A DNA stretch of 64,000 nucleotides from assembly GCF_006443685.1 (NCBI RefSeq), contig NZ_VFYP01000001.1, forward strand, positions 744,001-808,000. Reading direction: 5' to 3'. Position numbers and translations under genes: made by a program. This stretch comes from Rhizobium glycinendophyticum. Its GTDB lineage: Bacteria > Pseudomonadota > Alphaproteobacteria > Rhizobiales > Rhizobiaceae. Positions within the stretch are counted from its first letter, which is position 1. Every line of letters starts with the position of its first letter. The notes beneath the pieces were generated by a model. It worked only from the letters and a program-made list of their open reading frames with translations, was not told where the DNA came from and searched no databases. Positions 8,379 through 17,002 of the stretch are shown in pieces.

Positions 8379-9461
8379 TCAGGCGCGAGATTTTTTCTTC
8401 TGGCGGTGCACATCGATGACCACGGCTGCAACGATGATCGCGCCCTTGACGATCTCCTGGTAGTAAGCACCCACCTTCAGGAAGGTGAAGCCGGAGGTCA
8501 CAACACCCAGGATGATGGTACCAATTACTGTTCCGGTAATACGGCCGATGCCGCCCGTAAGTGAGGTACCGCCAATGACCGCAGCAGCAATTGCGTCAAG
8601 CTCAAACGAAACGCCCATATTCGGCTGGCCGGACTGAGCGCGCGCTGCCAGCATCACACCCGCAAGTCCAGATAAAAGGCCAGCGACAGCGTAGACCTTT
8701 ATCAGGTGCTTGCCGATGTCGATGCCGGAGACACGGGCAGCTTGCGGGTTTGCACCAATAGCATAGGTGAATTTGCCATAGCGCGTGTAGCAGAGTGCGA
8801 TGTGACAGATTGTGGCGACGATGAAGAAGACGATCACCGTGCGCGGTACTGGAAAGCCCCAGAGATCGAAGCTCTGACCAAGCCAGGTGAAGTTCTCGTT
8901 CAGGAGAGCCACCGGTTGCCCTTCGGTGTACCACTTGGCCAGGCCACGTGCAGAAACCATCATCCCAAGTGTTGCGATGAAGGGCGGAATTCCGGTCTTG
9001 GCGATGATGAGTCCGTTGATATAGCCGAGCAGGGCTCCAAGCAGGATACCAGTCAAAACTGGCCATAGCGGACTGGAGTCGATGAACCAGTTCAAGCCGA
9101 AGGCAGCATATTCTGGTTGAAGGAAGACGGCCCGGGCATTGAGCGAAGTCTGGGCGAAACTTGCCACGACCATCGCGATAAAGCCCACCATTGATCCCGA
9201 CGACAAATCGATGCCGCCCGTGATGATGACCTGGGTAACGCCGACCGCAATGATGCCTGTGACGGCGACCTGCAATACGATGATCGACAAGCGCTGCTTG
9301 TTGCCTAGAAAACTCTCTCCGACGACGTACCAGCCGATGATTTCGAAGACGAGTGCAATCCCGATCAAGACGGCCAGAATGGAGAACTCTGGCGGCAAAC
9401 GGCGTACCTTTTTCAGGCCCGTCTTCGACGTCTCGCCCAGTTCATTGGTGGCATCTGACAT
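8379..9461 (-). CDS. Sugar/cyclitol ABC transporter permease (BPD_transp_2, RbsC-like)
   Basis: A 360-residue inner-membrane permease with about ten predicted transmembrane segments. It carries the family signatures TGGIDLSSGSMVGF and NGLIIAKTGIPPFIATLGMM, and a C-terminal GGTSLTGGIGRITGT. The start at 9461 is chosen for its strong GGGAGGAAATC ribosome site; a methionine 24 bp upstream overlaps the ATPase stop. It forms the transporter with the preceding ATPase and binding-protein genes. The family covers ribose, xylose and myo-inositol importers; the neighbouring mocC-like gene points to a cyclitol. Confidence 0.88.
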   Translation of the reverse strand: MSDATNELGETSKTGLKKVRRLPPEFSILAVLIGIALVFEIIGWYVVGESFLGNKQRLSIIVLQVAVTGIIAVGVTQVIITGGIDLSSGSMVGFIAMVVASFAQTSLNARAVFLQPEYAAFGLNWFIDSSPLWPVLTGILLGALLGYINGLIIAKTGIPPFIATLGMMVSARGLAKWYTEGQPVALLNENFTWLGQSFDLWGFPVPRTVIVFFIVATICHIALCYTRYGKFTYAIGANPQAARVSGIDIGKHLIKVYAVAGLLSGLAGVMLAARAQSGQPNMGVSFELDAIAAAVIGGTSLTGGIGRITGTVIGTIILGVVTSGFTFLKVGAYYQEIVKGAIIVAAVVIDVHRQKKKSRA

Positions 9462-9481
9462 GATTTCCTCCCGGCTGGTCG

Positions 9482-11035
9482 TCAACGCGACGCCAGCTCC
9501 ATGATTTTGACTTGGTCCGCTTCCGCTCGGTCCAGAATTCCTGTGACCCGCCCTTCATGCAGCACGACAATCCTGTCGCTCATTCCGAGCACCTCTGGCA
9601 TTTCCGACGAGATCATGATGATTGCGACCCCCTGACCCGCCAGTTGCGAGATCAGGCGGTGGATTTCGGCTTTTGCGCCAACGTCGATGCCGCGGGTCGG
9701 TTCGTCGAGAATTAGAATTTTCGGATTTGTCATCAGCCACCGACAGATCAGCACCTTCTGCTGATTGCCGCCGGAAAGGTTGATGATAGGTTCGTTCATA
9801 TCAGGCGTGCGCACGCGAAGCCGGTTGGCCATATCGGATGCTGCTTTGGCCAATGCCTGTTGTTGGACAAAGCCGAAATTCACGTATCGCTGCTGGAGCA
9901 CCGCCATCTGGGCGTTCTCCTGAATATTGAGGAGAAGGAAGCAGCCTGTTTCCTTGCGATCCTCTGTGAGAAAAGCCATGCCATGGCTCATGGCGACCGA
10001 AGGCGACGAGACCTGCACCGGCTTGCCGAAGAGTTCGATGACACCTGCGTCGGCAGGCGTCACACCAAAGATAGTTTCGGCAACATTTGAGCGGCCGGAG
10101 CCGACAAGACCCGCAAAACCTAAGATCTCACCCGCCCGCAGCTCGAATGACACATCGCGGAAAACGCCATTCAGAGTGAGGCTTTTCGCAGAAAGGACGA
10201 CCTCGCCGATTTTGGCCGGCTCTTTCGGGAACATTTGTGTGATCTCGCGGCCCACCATCATGCGAATGATGTCGTCGCGTGTCACATCGGCCGAGTTGCA
10301 GGTCGCGATGTATTTGCCATCGCGGAATACCGAGAACTCATCCGCAATCTCGAAGAGTTCATTCATCTTGTGGGTGATGTAGATGATCCCCTTTCCATCC
10401 TCGCGAAGCGACCGAATGATCCGGAAAAGGTGGTTGACCTCCTTCTCGGTGAGGGCAGATGTCGGCTCGTCCATGATGAGGACGTCGGAATCGAAGGAAA
10501 CTGCCTTGGCGATCTCGACCATTTGACGACTAGCGACACTGAGTTTGCCCACCTTGATATCTGGATCAATGTCGATGCCAAGGCGGTCAAATAGCGCTGC
10601 AGTACGACGGTTCATCTCGGCATGGTCGACGAGGCCAAACCGCCTCAGCGGCTCGCGTCCTATCCAGATATTCTCCGAGACGGTCATGGGTGCCATCAGG
10701 TTCAGCTCCTGATGGATCATCGCAATGCCGTTCTGCAGGGCATCGAGCGGGTTTTTGAGTCGAATATCAACGCCGCGCAGCTTGAAGCTGCCGCTGTCTG
10801 GCGAGTAGATCCCGGCAAGGATCTTCATCAAGGTCGACTTGCCAGCGCCATTTTCCCCCATCAGAGCATGCACCGTGCCGCGTCGCAGCTTTAGCTGCAC
10901 ATCGTCGAGAGCAACGACGCCCGGAAATTCTTTCCGCACATCTGAGACCTCAAGCAGGTATTCACTATGTGGGACGGCCCCGCTGGCCCGTACGGCCTGC
11001 ATTGTCTGTGGGCTCAATGCCTGTGTTCGTGCCAT
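9482..11035 (-). CDS. Sugar/cyclitol ABC transporter ATP-binding protein (tandem ATPase, RbsA/IatA type)
   Basis: A 517-residue protein with two ABC domains, normal for this carbohydrate-uptake class. Domain 1 has Walker [10 protein letters not shown] and Walker [12 protein letters not shown], with a degenerate signature (KLSVASRQ). Domain 2 has the usual degenerate Walker A (GLVGSGRSN), an intact signature LSGGNQQKV and Walker [12 protein letters not shown]. The start has GGGGAGGA upstream. It lies between the binding-protein gene and the permease gene, which is 20 bp downstream. It energises uptake at the cytoplasmic face. Confidence 0.92.
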   Translation of the reverse strand: MARTQALSPQTMQAVRASGAVPHSEYLLEVSDVRKEFPGVVALDDVQLKLRRGTVHALMGENGAGKSTLMKILAGIYSPDSGSFKLRGVDIRLKNPLDALQNGIAMIHQELNLMAPMTVSENIWIGREPLRRFGLVDHAEMNRRTAALFDRLGIDIDPDIKVGKLSVASRQMVEIAKAVSFDSDVLIMDEPTSALTEKEVNHLFRIIRSLREDGKGIIYITHKMNELFEIADEFSVFRDGKYIATCNSADVTRDDIIRMMVGREITQMFPKEPAKIGEVVLSAKSLTLNGVFRDVSFELRAGEILGFAGLVGSGRSNVAETIFGVTPADAGVIELFGKPVQVSSPSVAMSHGMAFLTEDRKETGCFLLLNIQENAQMAVLQQRYVNFGFVQQQALAKAASDMANRLRVRTPDMNEPIINLSGGNQQKVLICRWLMTNPKILILDEPTRGIDVGAKAEIHRLISQLAGQGVAIIMISSEMPEVLGMSDRIVVLHEGRVTGILDRAEADQVKIMELASR

Positions 11036-11098
11036 CTCAGATCCTCCCCGAATGACAGACCCGCCGCCTTGGTGACGGCGAGCCTCTTCATCCTTGCA

Positions 11099-12022
11099 TC
11101 AGTTCTTGGTGACGAACTGATCCATGTTTTCAGGCGTGACGAGCTGGAAGGGGATCCAGACCTTGGCATCTACCTTGTCACCCTTGGCGAGCTTGATGGC
11201 GGCATCGACCGCACCTGCACCCTGACCGAAAGCGTCCTGGAAAACCGTCACATCGAGATCACCTGCCTTCATGTAGGCGAGGGCTTCCTGGGTGGCATCG
11301 ATGCCTGCAACCACGACCTCATTCATGCCCCAGCCAGCGGCCTTCATGGCATTGATAGCGCCGATTGCCATGTTGTCGTTGTTGGCGATGACAGCAGCCG
11401 GCTTGTGACCAGCCGCAATCCAGTTGGTCATCAGATCCTGCGCCTTGACTGGATCCCAGACAGCAGTCTGTTCGTCGAGGATCTTCATCCCGGCGCAGTC
11501 GGGGGTCGCAATCACGTCATGGATATCCTTGGTCCGCTGAACGGCTGCCTGGTTGGCGAGGTCGCCGACCATGACAAGAATGTCTCCCTTACCGCCGAGA
11601 ATGCGGCAGACTTCCTTGGTTTGCAGAGTACCGGATTCGACTTCGTCCGATGCGACGAAAGCGCCCTTGGGACCCAGTGCGTCAACGTCAGACGGCATGC
11701 GGTTGACGTAGACGATCGGAATCCCGGCGTCATTGGCCAGCTTGGTCATCGGAGCGGTCGCCGACGTGTCGACGGCGTTGACGATGATCGCGTCGACCTT
11801 GGATGCGATGAAGTTCTGGATCTGCGAAAGCTGCTTCTGGACATCGTCGTCGGCGATTTCGATCTGAACAGGCTGGCTTGCGTCACCAGCAGCTTTCTCG
11901 ATGCCCTTGCGCAGGACAGTCAGGAAGGTGTCAGAGTTCGCCATGGAGACGCCGATATTGCCTGCCATTGCGCTGGATGCCATCAGCACGCCCAGAAGGG
12001 CGCCTGCTACGAGTTTCTTCAT
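11099..12022 (-). CDS. Periplasmic sugar-binding protein, MocB/IbpA-like (rhizopine/inositol type)
   Basis: A 307-residue type I periplasmic binding protein. The signal peptide MKKLVAGALLGVLMASSAMA is followed by mature GNIGVSMANSDTFLTVLRKG. Family hallmarks are ADDDVQKQLSQIQNFIASKV, DAIIVNAVDTSATAP, YVNRMPSD and VIANNDNMAIGAINAMKAAG. It resembles inositol- and rhizopine-binding proteins more than ribose binders. GTGGAGGAATG precedes the ATG. It is the first transporter gene, 116 bp after the mocC-like gene; a small GC-rich hairpin (12078-12094) lies in that gap. Ligand assignment to a cyclitol is an inference from context. Confidence 0.85.
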   Translation of the reverse strand: MKKLVAGALLGVLMASSAMAGNIGVSMANSDTFLTVLRKGIEKAAGDASQPVQIEIADDDVQKQLSQIQNFIASKVDAIIVNAVDTSATAPMTKLANDAGIPIVYVNRMPSDVDALGPKGAFVASDEVESGTLQTKEVCRILGGKGDILVMVGDLANQAAVQRTKDIHDVIATPDCAGMKILDEQTAVWDPVKAQDLMTNWIAAGHKPAAVIANNDNMAIGAINAMKAAGWGMNEVVVAGIDATQEALAYMKAGDLDVTVFQDAFGQGAGAVDAAIKLAKGDKVDAKVWIPFQLVTPENMDQFVTKN

Positions 12023-12138
12023 TTGTCATTCCTCCACATGTTGTGCGGTGCCCGGCAACACCCCTGAAAGCCGGCACGCCTCCTCCCCGGAGGCAATTCG
12101 CCCGGACGCCCAACTCCTCCTGGCCGTTCGGGATTTGA

Positions 12139-12951
12139 TCAGAGCGTATTTCTCACGAAGTCCATGCTGCCCTTAACGAGACCGACGACGTCGGATGTGG
12201 CATGGACCGAAGGGGAGAAAGGCTCAAAAGAGAAGGGGCCCACGTAGCCCTGTGCCAGCATCGCGCGGATCTGGACGACATTGCCGAGGCGATCTAAGTC
12301 TGTGACCATCACCCGATGAGGGTCGCGCATGTCGTCTACGCTGACCTGAGCGTCGTCCACTCCAGATATGTGCACCAAGCCCGTCATGGCCGGGAATAGC
12401 TCTGGTTCGCCTGCTAGCTCGTGGTGGAAGGTATCGTGCACAAGCCGGAAACGATCGACCCCGTTAGTAGCATCGATGGCATCGACTGCTTCCTTCTTGG
12501 AGCGCAGCGAGCAGATCTGAAAGCCTAGCGGTTCGACCAGACCAATGATGCCGGCCTGCTCGAGGATCGGCTTCAGTCCTTTAAGGGCTACACGAAGATT
12601 GCCCTGACGTTCGCCTTCGAGCTTGCCCGAGCCATCGTTGACTGGAACGAGAACGAGTGCTTTGGCTCCGCATGCCGCAGCATAGGTTGCAAGGCTACGC
12701 GCCTCTTCCTCGCGCGCCGGAGTCCATTCGTTGAAGCGCTGAAGGGCATTGATGGAAATGATTTCCGCACCCTCTGCTGCGGCGAGCTCTCGTACTTGGT
12801 ACGGCGAGGTCCCGTCTAGGATGGCATTGCCTGAAAGGTCGTTGCGGATCTCAAACTGGTGGATGCCAAGAGTTTTGCCAAGCTTGAAAAAGGCGCCAAG
12901 CGGCATCTGTGGCGCAACCATGTGGTTGAGCGCGAAAGTGGGCGCAGCCAT
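12139..12951 (-). CDS. TIM-barrel sugar isomerase/epimerase, MocC-like
   Basis: A 270-residue xylose-isomerase-like TIM barrel (AP_endonuc_2 family). The start MAAPTFALNHMVAPQMPLGAF has GGGAG eight bases upstream; the frame continues 22 codons further without similarity. Key metal-site-type residues are visible in GLVEPLGFQ, LVHDTFHHEL, LVHISGVDD and FSFEPFSP. This is the pattern of rhizopine-catabolism MocC and related inosose or erythrose isomerases such as EryH. It is the first gene of the minus-strand arm, directly downstream of two candidate LacI-family operators. The exact isomerisation is unknown; a keto-cyclitol substrate is inferred. Confidence 0.75.
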   Translation of the reverse strand: MAAPTFALNHMVAPQMPLGAFFKLGKTLGIHQFEIRNDLSGNAILDGTSPYQVRELAAAEGAEIISINALQRFNEWTPAREEEARSLATYAAACGAKALVLVPVNDGSGKLEGERQGNLRVALKGLKPILEQAGIIGLVEPLGFQICSLRSKKEAVDAIDATNGVDRFRLVHDTFHHELAGEPELFPAMTGLVHISGVDDAQVSVDDMRDPHRVMVTDLDRLGNVVQIRAMLAQGYVGPFSFEPFSPSVHATSDVVGLVKGSMDFVRNTL

Positions 12952-13054
12952 GAAGATTCTCCCGAGGTGTCTGGCAGGCCCTCGGTTCCTCCTCAGGGCC
13001 GCTGACGTCGAAATCATCAGGTTTCATGACGTTCGTCAAAGCGGAAATGGAGGT

Positions 13055-13078
13055 ATTCTATTTCATTCATGATAGAAT
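13055..13078. promoter_or_regulatory. Candidate LacI-family operator upstream of the mocC-like operon
   Basis: Arms ATTCTAT and ATAGAAT flank a 10-bp centre; the right half reads ATGATAGAAT. The same half-site sequences recur at 14164-14173 and 14198-14207 in front of the other arm. The site lies just after the regulator's stop codon and before mocC, a suitable place for repression. Confidence 0.6.
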
Positions 13079-13090
13079 TTGCCGATTGGC

Positions 13091-13106
13091 ATGATGGAAT
13101 TCTATC
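13091..13106. promoter_or_regulatory. Second candidate operator half-sites upstream of the mocC-like operon
   Basis: ATGATGGAATTCTATC contains a near-match to ATGATAGAAT overlapping the inverted half-site ATTCTATC. It begins 23 bp to the right of the preceding box's ATGATAGAAT (13069-13078), roughly two helical turns. Two adjacent boxes could allow cooperative binding. Confidence 0.5.
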
Positions 13107-13111
13107 TTCTC

Positions 13112-14143
13112 CTAGATATTCTCGGGTACGTAGAGCTCCAGGGGAAGGAATGTTTGTCCAGGAGCGGTGGCCGGACCGCTGTCCACAGCCTCCACCATCA
13201 ATTGAACCAGTTCTCGGCAAAGGTTTGCGAGCGGAGTGGCGATGGCCATGGTCACGACCTCATCTGCGAGCGCAGCGCGGGAGATAGGTGTTAGTTCGTT
13301 GACCACAACAATGTGCTTTCCGCCGAGCTTTTCTTCCCTGATGGCGGAGATAGCGCCTTCCATGCCGCCACCCGCAACGTAGAAGCCAACGAGATCGGGG
13401 TGGCGCAGCAGCAGATCGAGCGTTGCTTCATGCGTAATCTGTACGGTCTCGAGGTTTACTAGGGTATCGAGAACCTCGAAGTCAGGAGCATGTTCGCGAA
13501 AGTAGGAGCGAAAGCCGATCTCACGCAGCTCGTGCCCGTGAAACCGATGACTGCCTACGAAAACCGCGACTTTACCTGGCTTTTTCGCGGTCTTGGCAAT
13601 CATCCAGGCTGCCGTTCTCCCGGCTTTCCGGTTGTTCAGACCGACATATCCCTCCCGAATGCCGGAGGCAAAGTCCGACAGCAGCGAGAACACCGGCACG
13701 CCTTTCGCCTTCAGTTCTTCGACGACCACAGACAGAGCGGGATAGTCAGGCGCAGTCATTGCGACGGCCTGGTTCCGTCCGCCTACCTCCCGAAGCTTGT
13801 CTGCCAGTTCAGAAGGTGTCTGAGATGTGCAGAAATCGATCTGCGCGACACCCCGTATTCCGGGATGGTTCTGCACTGCGATCTCAATCTCGCGCGCGAA
13901 CGCCTGGTAGAAATGATGATCCGGCTTCTGCAGCACGAATCCCAACTTGTATTGGGGCAGTCCCTCGAAAACTCGCTGCCTGAGCAAGCCGACTGCATGG
14001 AAGCCGATCTCGTTTGCTGCGTCGTAAACCCGTCTTGCTGTATCTTCCCGCACTTTGTGTCGACCGTTCAGCACACGGTCGACGGTCGCAACGCTTACGC
14101 CTGCCGCTTTCGCGAGGTCGGCAATAGTGGGACGCGATGCCAT
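13112..14143 (-). CDS. LacI-family transcriptional regulator of the cyclitol module
   Basis: A 343-residue protein. The LacI helix-turn-helix is at residues 4-50 (TIADLAKAAGVSVATVDRVLNGRHKV). The periplasmic-binding-protein-like sensor domain follows (residues 65-335), with YVGLNNRKAGRTAAWMI and GFYVAGGGMEGAI. AAAGGAACGGG precedes the start. It lies between the two divergent arms of the module and has matching inverted half-sites on both sides of it. Control of both arms, and of itself, is therefore likely. The inducer is probably the imported cyclitol or a keto derivative. Confidence 0.9.
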   Translation of the reverse strand: MASRPTIADLAKAAGVSVATVDRVLNGRHKVREDTARRVYDAANEIGFHAVGLLRQRVFEGLPQYKLGFVLQKPDHHFYQAFAREIEIAVQNHPGIRGVAQIDFCTSQTPSELADKLREVGGRNQAVAMTAPDYPALSVVVEELKAKGVPVFSLLSDFASGIREGYVGLNNRKAGRTAAWMIAKTAKKPGKVAVFVGSHRFHGHELREIGFRSYFREHAPDFEVLDTLVNLETVQITHEATLDLLLRHPDLVGFYVAGGGMEGAISAIREEKLGGKHIVVVNELTPISRAALADEVVTMAIATPLANLCRELVQLMVEAVDSGPATAPGQTFLPLELYVPENI

Positions 14144-14163
14144 ACCCGTTCCTTTCTGAGGTC

Positions 14164-14207
14164 ATTCTATCATCTGTAGACGTCTATATGATGTGAAATG
14201 ATAGAAT
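14164..14207. promoter_or_regulatory. Inverted operator pair between the LacI gene and the mocDEF-like operon
   Basis: A perfect 10-bp inverted repeat, ATTCTATCAT at 14164-14173 and ATGATAGAAT at 14198-14207, with 24 bp between arms (34 bp centre to centre). It sits in the divergent promoter region of the regulator and the oxygenase arm. The half-sites match those at 13055-13106. Confidence 0.65.
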
Positions 14208-14306
14208 ATATCAAGGCCCCATTGAGTGGATCGAAATCCGCGATATTCCTTCTGGCATTCGTCAAGCGAAATGGTCCGGCCAGAACCGGACAGGCAGGAG
14301 GAAGTC

Positions 14307-15398
14307 GTGGCGAGCACAGCAAGCAAGAGAGATTACAGCCTTTTGGGACGTGATGCCCGGGCAGCGGTTGCCAATGGGCTTTCGGCGGCCGAGTGGTATC
14401 ACACCGATGTTCCTCGCAAGCAGATGAAGGAATTGATGAAGCGCGAGGATGGCCCGGCTATTCGCGACACTGCGATTTGGCTCGGTGCCATGATCGTCTT
14501 CGGAGGCCTTGGCGTTTATTTCTGGGGCAGCTTTTGGGCGATCCCATTCTTCCTCGCCTACGGCGTGCTTTACGGGTCGGCATCTGACAGCCGGTGGCAC
14601 GAATGCGGTCATGGCACGGCCTTCAAGACGATGTGGATGAATAACGTCGTCTACCAGATCGCCTGCTTCATGATCATGCGCAATCCGGTCACCTGGCGTT
14701 GGAGCCACACCCGGCATCACACCGATACCGTTATCGTTGGTCGAGACCCGGAAATCGCCGTCATGCGTCCGCCGGATCTTGTGCGGCTGGTCCTCAACTT
14801 CTTTGGTCTGCTCGATACCTGGCACGCTCTGATCGACATGGTTCGTAATGCCTTCGGGGTGATCAGCGCTGAAGAAAAGACGTTCGTTCCTGAAAGCGAA
14901 CAGCCGAAGGCCATCCGGGTCGCGCGCATCTGGCTGGCGATCTATCTTGCAACGGGAGCAGTCGCCGTCTACCTGGGATCGATCCTGCCCTTCATGTTGA
15001 TAGGTCTGCCGCGTCTCTACGGCGCCTGGCATCACGTGATGACGGGCCTGCTGCAGCATGGTGGCCTTGCGGACAATGTCATCGATCATCGGCTCAACAG
15101 CCGGACCGTCTACATGAACCCGATCAGTCGGTTCATTTACTGGAACATGAACTACCACGTCGAACACCACATGTTTCCGATGGTGCCCTATCACGCGCTG
15201 CCCAAGCTGCACGCCATGATCAAGGATGACCTGCCAGCGCCGAACCCCTCGATCCTCCATGGCTATCGCGAGATGATCCCGGCCTTCCTGCGCCAGCTCC
15301 GCAATGAGGATTACTTCCTCAAGCGGCAACTGCCGCCGACCGCCAAGCCGTATCGCGAAGACTTTCATGGCGAGGCTATGGCCCCAGCGGCCGAGTAA
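14307..15398 (+). CDS. mocD: Membrane di-iron oxygenase of the desaturase/AlkB type, MocD-like
   Basis: A 363-residue protein from a GTG start with a textbook AGGAGGAAGTC ribosome site; codons upstream show no similarity. Three histidine boxes bind the di-iron centre: HECGH (98-102), HTRHH (134-138) and HVEHH (284-288). Several membrane segments lie between them. In Rhizobium leguminosarum, MocD with a ferredoxin (MocE) and reductase (MocF) is proposed to remove the O-methyl group of the rhizopine 3-O-methyl-scyllo-inosamine. The same gene order here (oxygenase, Rieske ferredoxin, reductase) supports that role. The actual substrate (rhizopine, pinitol, ononitol or another methylated cyclitol) cannot be read from sequence. 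Confidence 0.8.
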   Translation: MASTASKRDYSLLGRDARAAVANGLSAAEWYHTDVPRKQMKELMKREDGPAIRDTAIWLGAMIVFGGLGVYFWGSFWAIPFFLAYGVLYGSASDSRWHECGHGTAFKTMWMNNVVYQIACFMIMRNPVTWRWSHTRHHTDTVIVGRDPEIAVMRPPDLVRLVLNFFGLLDTWHALIDMVRNAFGVISAEEKTFVPESEQPKAIRVARIWLAIYLATGAVAVYLGSILPFMLIGLPRLYGAWHHVMTGLLQHGGLADNVIDHRLNSRTVYMNPISRFIYWNMNYHVEHHMFPMVPYHALPKLHAMIKDDLPAPNPSILHGYREMIPAFLRQLRNEDYFLKRQLPPTAKPYREDFHGEAMAPAAE

Positions 15399-15441
15399 AA
15401 CGGGCTGGCTTTCAAGAATTCAGAATGGGGAGGAGAACGCA

Positions 15442-15756
15442 ATGAGCAATTGGATTGACGTCTGCGAGGCGGACGAAATCGACGAAGAGGATGTCGTGCG
15501 CTTCGACCACGAGGGCAAGAGCTTCGCTGTCTATCGCAGCCCGGAGGACACATACCATGCAACCGACGGCCACTGCACGCATGAGCATGTTCATCTGGCA
15601 GATGGTCTGGTGATGAACGACATCATCGAATGTCCGAAACACAACGGTCGCTTCAACTACAAGACGGGCGAGGCTAAGGGCGCTCCCGTTTGCGTCAACC
15701 TGAAGACCTATCCTGTGAAGGTCGAAGGCGGTCGCGTGTTGATCCAGGTCGGCTAA
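15442..15756 (+). CDS. mocE: Rieske-type [2Fe-2S] ferredoxin, MocE-like
   Basis: A 104-residue soluble Rieske protein. Cluster ligands are C45-T-H47 and C64-P-K-H67, in GHCTHEHVHL and IECPKHNGRF. It probably carries electrons from the adjacent reductase to the di-iron oxygenase. The start has GGGGAGGAGAAC upstream; the longer open frame overlaps the mocD end and is not needed. It lies 43 bp after mocD and one base before the reductase start. Confidence 0.85.
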   Translation: MSNWIDVCEADEIDEEDVVRFDHEGKSFAVYRSPEDTYHATDGHCTHEHVHLADGLVMNDIIECPKHNGRFNYKTGEAKGAPVCVNLKTYPVKVEGGRVLIQVG

Positions 15757-15757
15757 C

Positions 15758-16978
15758 ATGGCCAACTCCGGCATGGTCATTGTTGGCGCGGGCGAAGCGG
15801 GTGTCCGCGCCGCCTTCGCCTTACGCGAACAAGGATATCAGGGGACGATCAGCCTCATCGGAGATGAGCCCCATTTGCCGTATGAGCGGCCGCCCCTGTC
15901 AAAGGCAGGAGCCGAGGCCGAAATCGTGCGGGCAATCGTTGCCGAGGCCCGGTTCGCCGAAGCAGGAATCTCGTACCGCCGGGGGGCTCGCGTTTGCGCC
16001 ATCGAGCGCACCGCGCATTCACTGCTTTTAGACAGCGGCGAAACGCTCGCTTATGAGCGACTGCTTCTGGCAACAGGGGCTTCGCCACGAAAGCTACCCG
16101 GTCTGCACTTTGGGACACGCATTCACGCCCTACGGACTGTAGAGCAGGCTGCTGCCATTCGTGGCGCGATGCGGCAGGGCCAGCACCTCGCCATCCTGGG
16201 CGGAGGCTTCATCGGCTTGGAACTTGCAGCCATGGGCCGGCACCTTGGAGCCATGGTGACCCTGATCGAAATGCAGCCGCGTGTGCTGATGCGCGGTGTG
16301 CCAGAACGACTGGCTCTGGCACTTCAGGCTCGCCACGAGGAAGAGGGCGTCAACATTGTCTGTGGCGTGGGGGTCGCGAGCATCGTTGAGGACGAAGAAC
16401 GTGTGATCATTAGCCTCGTCGACGGACGGCATATCCACGCTGATGCACTGGTGGTGGGGATTGGCGCAGAGCCTAATACCGCTCTGGCCGGACAAGCCGG
16501 GCTGGCCCTCGAAAACGGCATCGCAGTCGATGATCATCTGCGCACTGACGATCCGGACATTTTCGCGGCCGGTGACTGCTGCTCCTATCCTGTTGCAGTT
16601 TATGGCGGCCGACGCGTTAGGCTCGAATCCTGGAGAAACGCTCAGGAGCAGGGCAGCGCGGCGGCAGCCAACATGCTCGGCAGGGCCGAAGCTTTCGACG
16701 CCGTACCCTGGTTCTGGTCGGATCAATATGACTTGACGCTGCAGGTGGCCGGCTTAGCCGACGGCGCCGTCGCAACTGTTGCTCGCCCCTTGTCCGATGA
16801 CGCGGAAATCCTCTTTCACCTCGATGGTGATGGAAGACTTCTCGCAGCCAGCGGCCTTGGCCGGGGAGGCGCCGTTGCGCGCGATATACGGCTTGCTGAG
16901 ATGTTGATCGCGCGTCGGGCACATCCGGATCCAGCAGCGCTCGCCGACCCTGCTGTCAAACTCAAATCCCTTTTGTAG
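15758..16978 (+). CDS. mocF: FAD-dependent ferredoxin reductase, MocF-like
   Basis: A 406-residue reductase of the class partnering Rieske/2Fe-2S oxygenase systems. The N-terminal FAD motif is IVGAGEAGVRAAFALRE and the NAD motif is LAILGGGFIGLELAAMG. The FAD-binding ADDCC-like segment is DPDIFAAGDCCSYPV, and a C-terminal reductase domain follows (WFWSDQYDLTLQVAG). It starts one base after the ferredoxin stop, implying translational coupling. It would move electrons from NAD(P)H to MocE. The length is normal for the family. Confidence 0.85.
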   Translation: MANSGMVIVGAGEAGVRAAFALREQGYQGTISLIGDEPHLPYERPPLSKAGAEAEIVRAIVAEARFAEAGISYRRGARVCAIERTAHSLLLDSGETLAYERLLLATGASPRKLPGLHFGTRIHALRTVEQAAAIRGAMRQGQHLAILGGGFIGLELAAMGRHLGAMVTLIEMQPRVLMRGVPERLALALQARHEEEGVNIVCGVGVASIVEDEERVIISLVDGRHIHADALVVGIGAEPNTALAGQAGLALENGIAVDDHLRTDDPDIFAAGDCCSYPVAVYGGRRVRLESWRNAQEQGSAAAANMLGRAEAFDAVPWFWSDQYDLTLQVAGLADGAVATVARPLSDDAEILFHLDGDGRLLAASGLGRGGAVARDIRLAEMLIARRAHPDPAALADPAVKLKSLL

Positions 16979-17002
16979 GCGCCAAGCGCCAAAGGAATAT
17001 CC

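Noticed and set aside
14262..15368. 368-codon minus-strand open frame over mocD
   Set aside because: The plus strand carries the three histidine boxes and a perfect ribosome site; the antisense frame has no recognisable motif.
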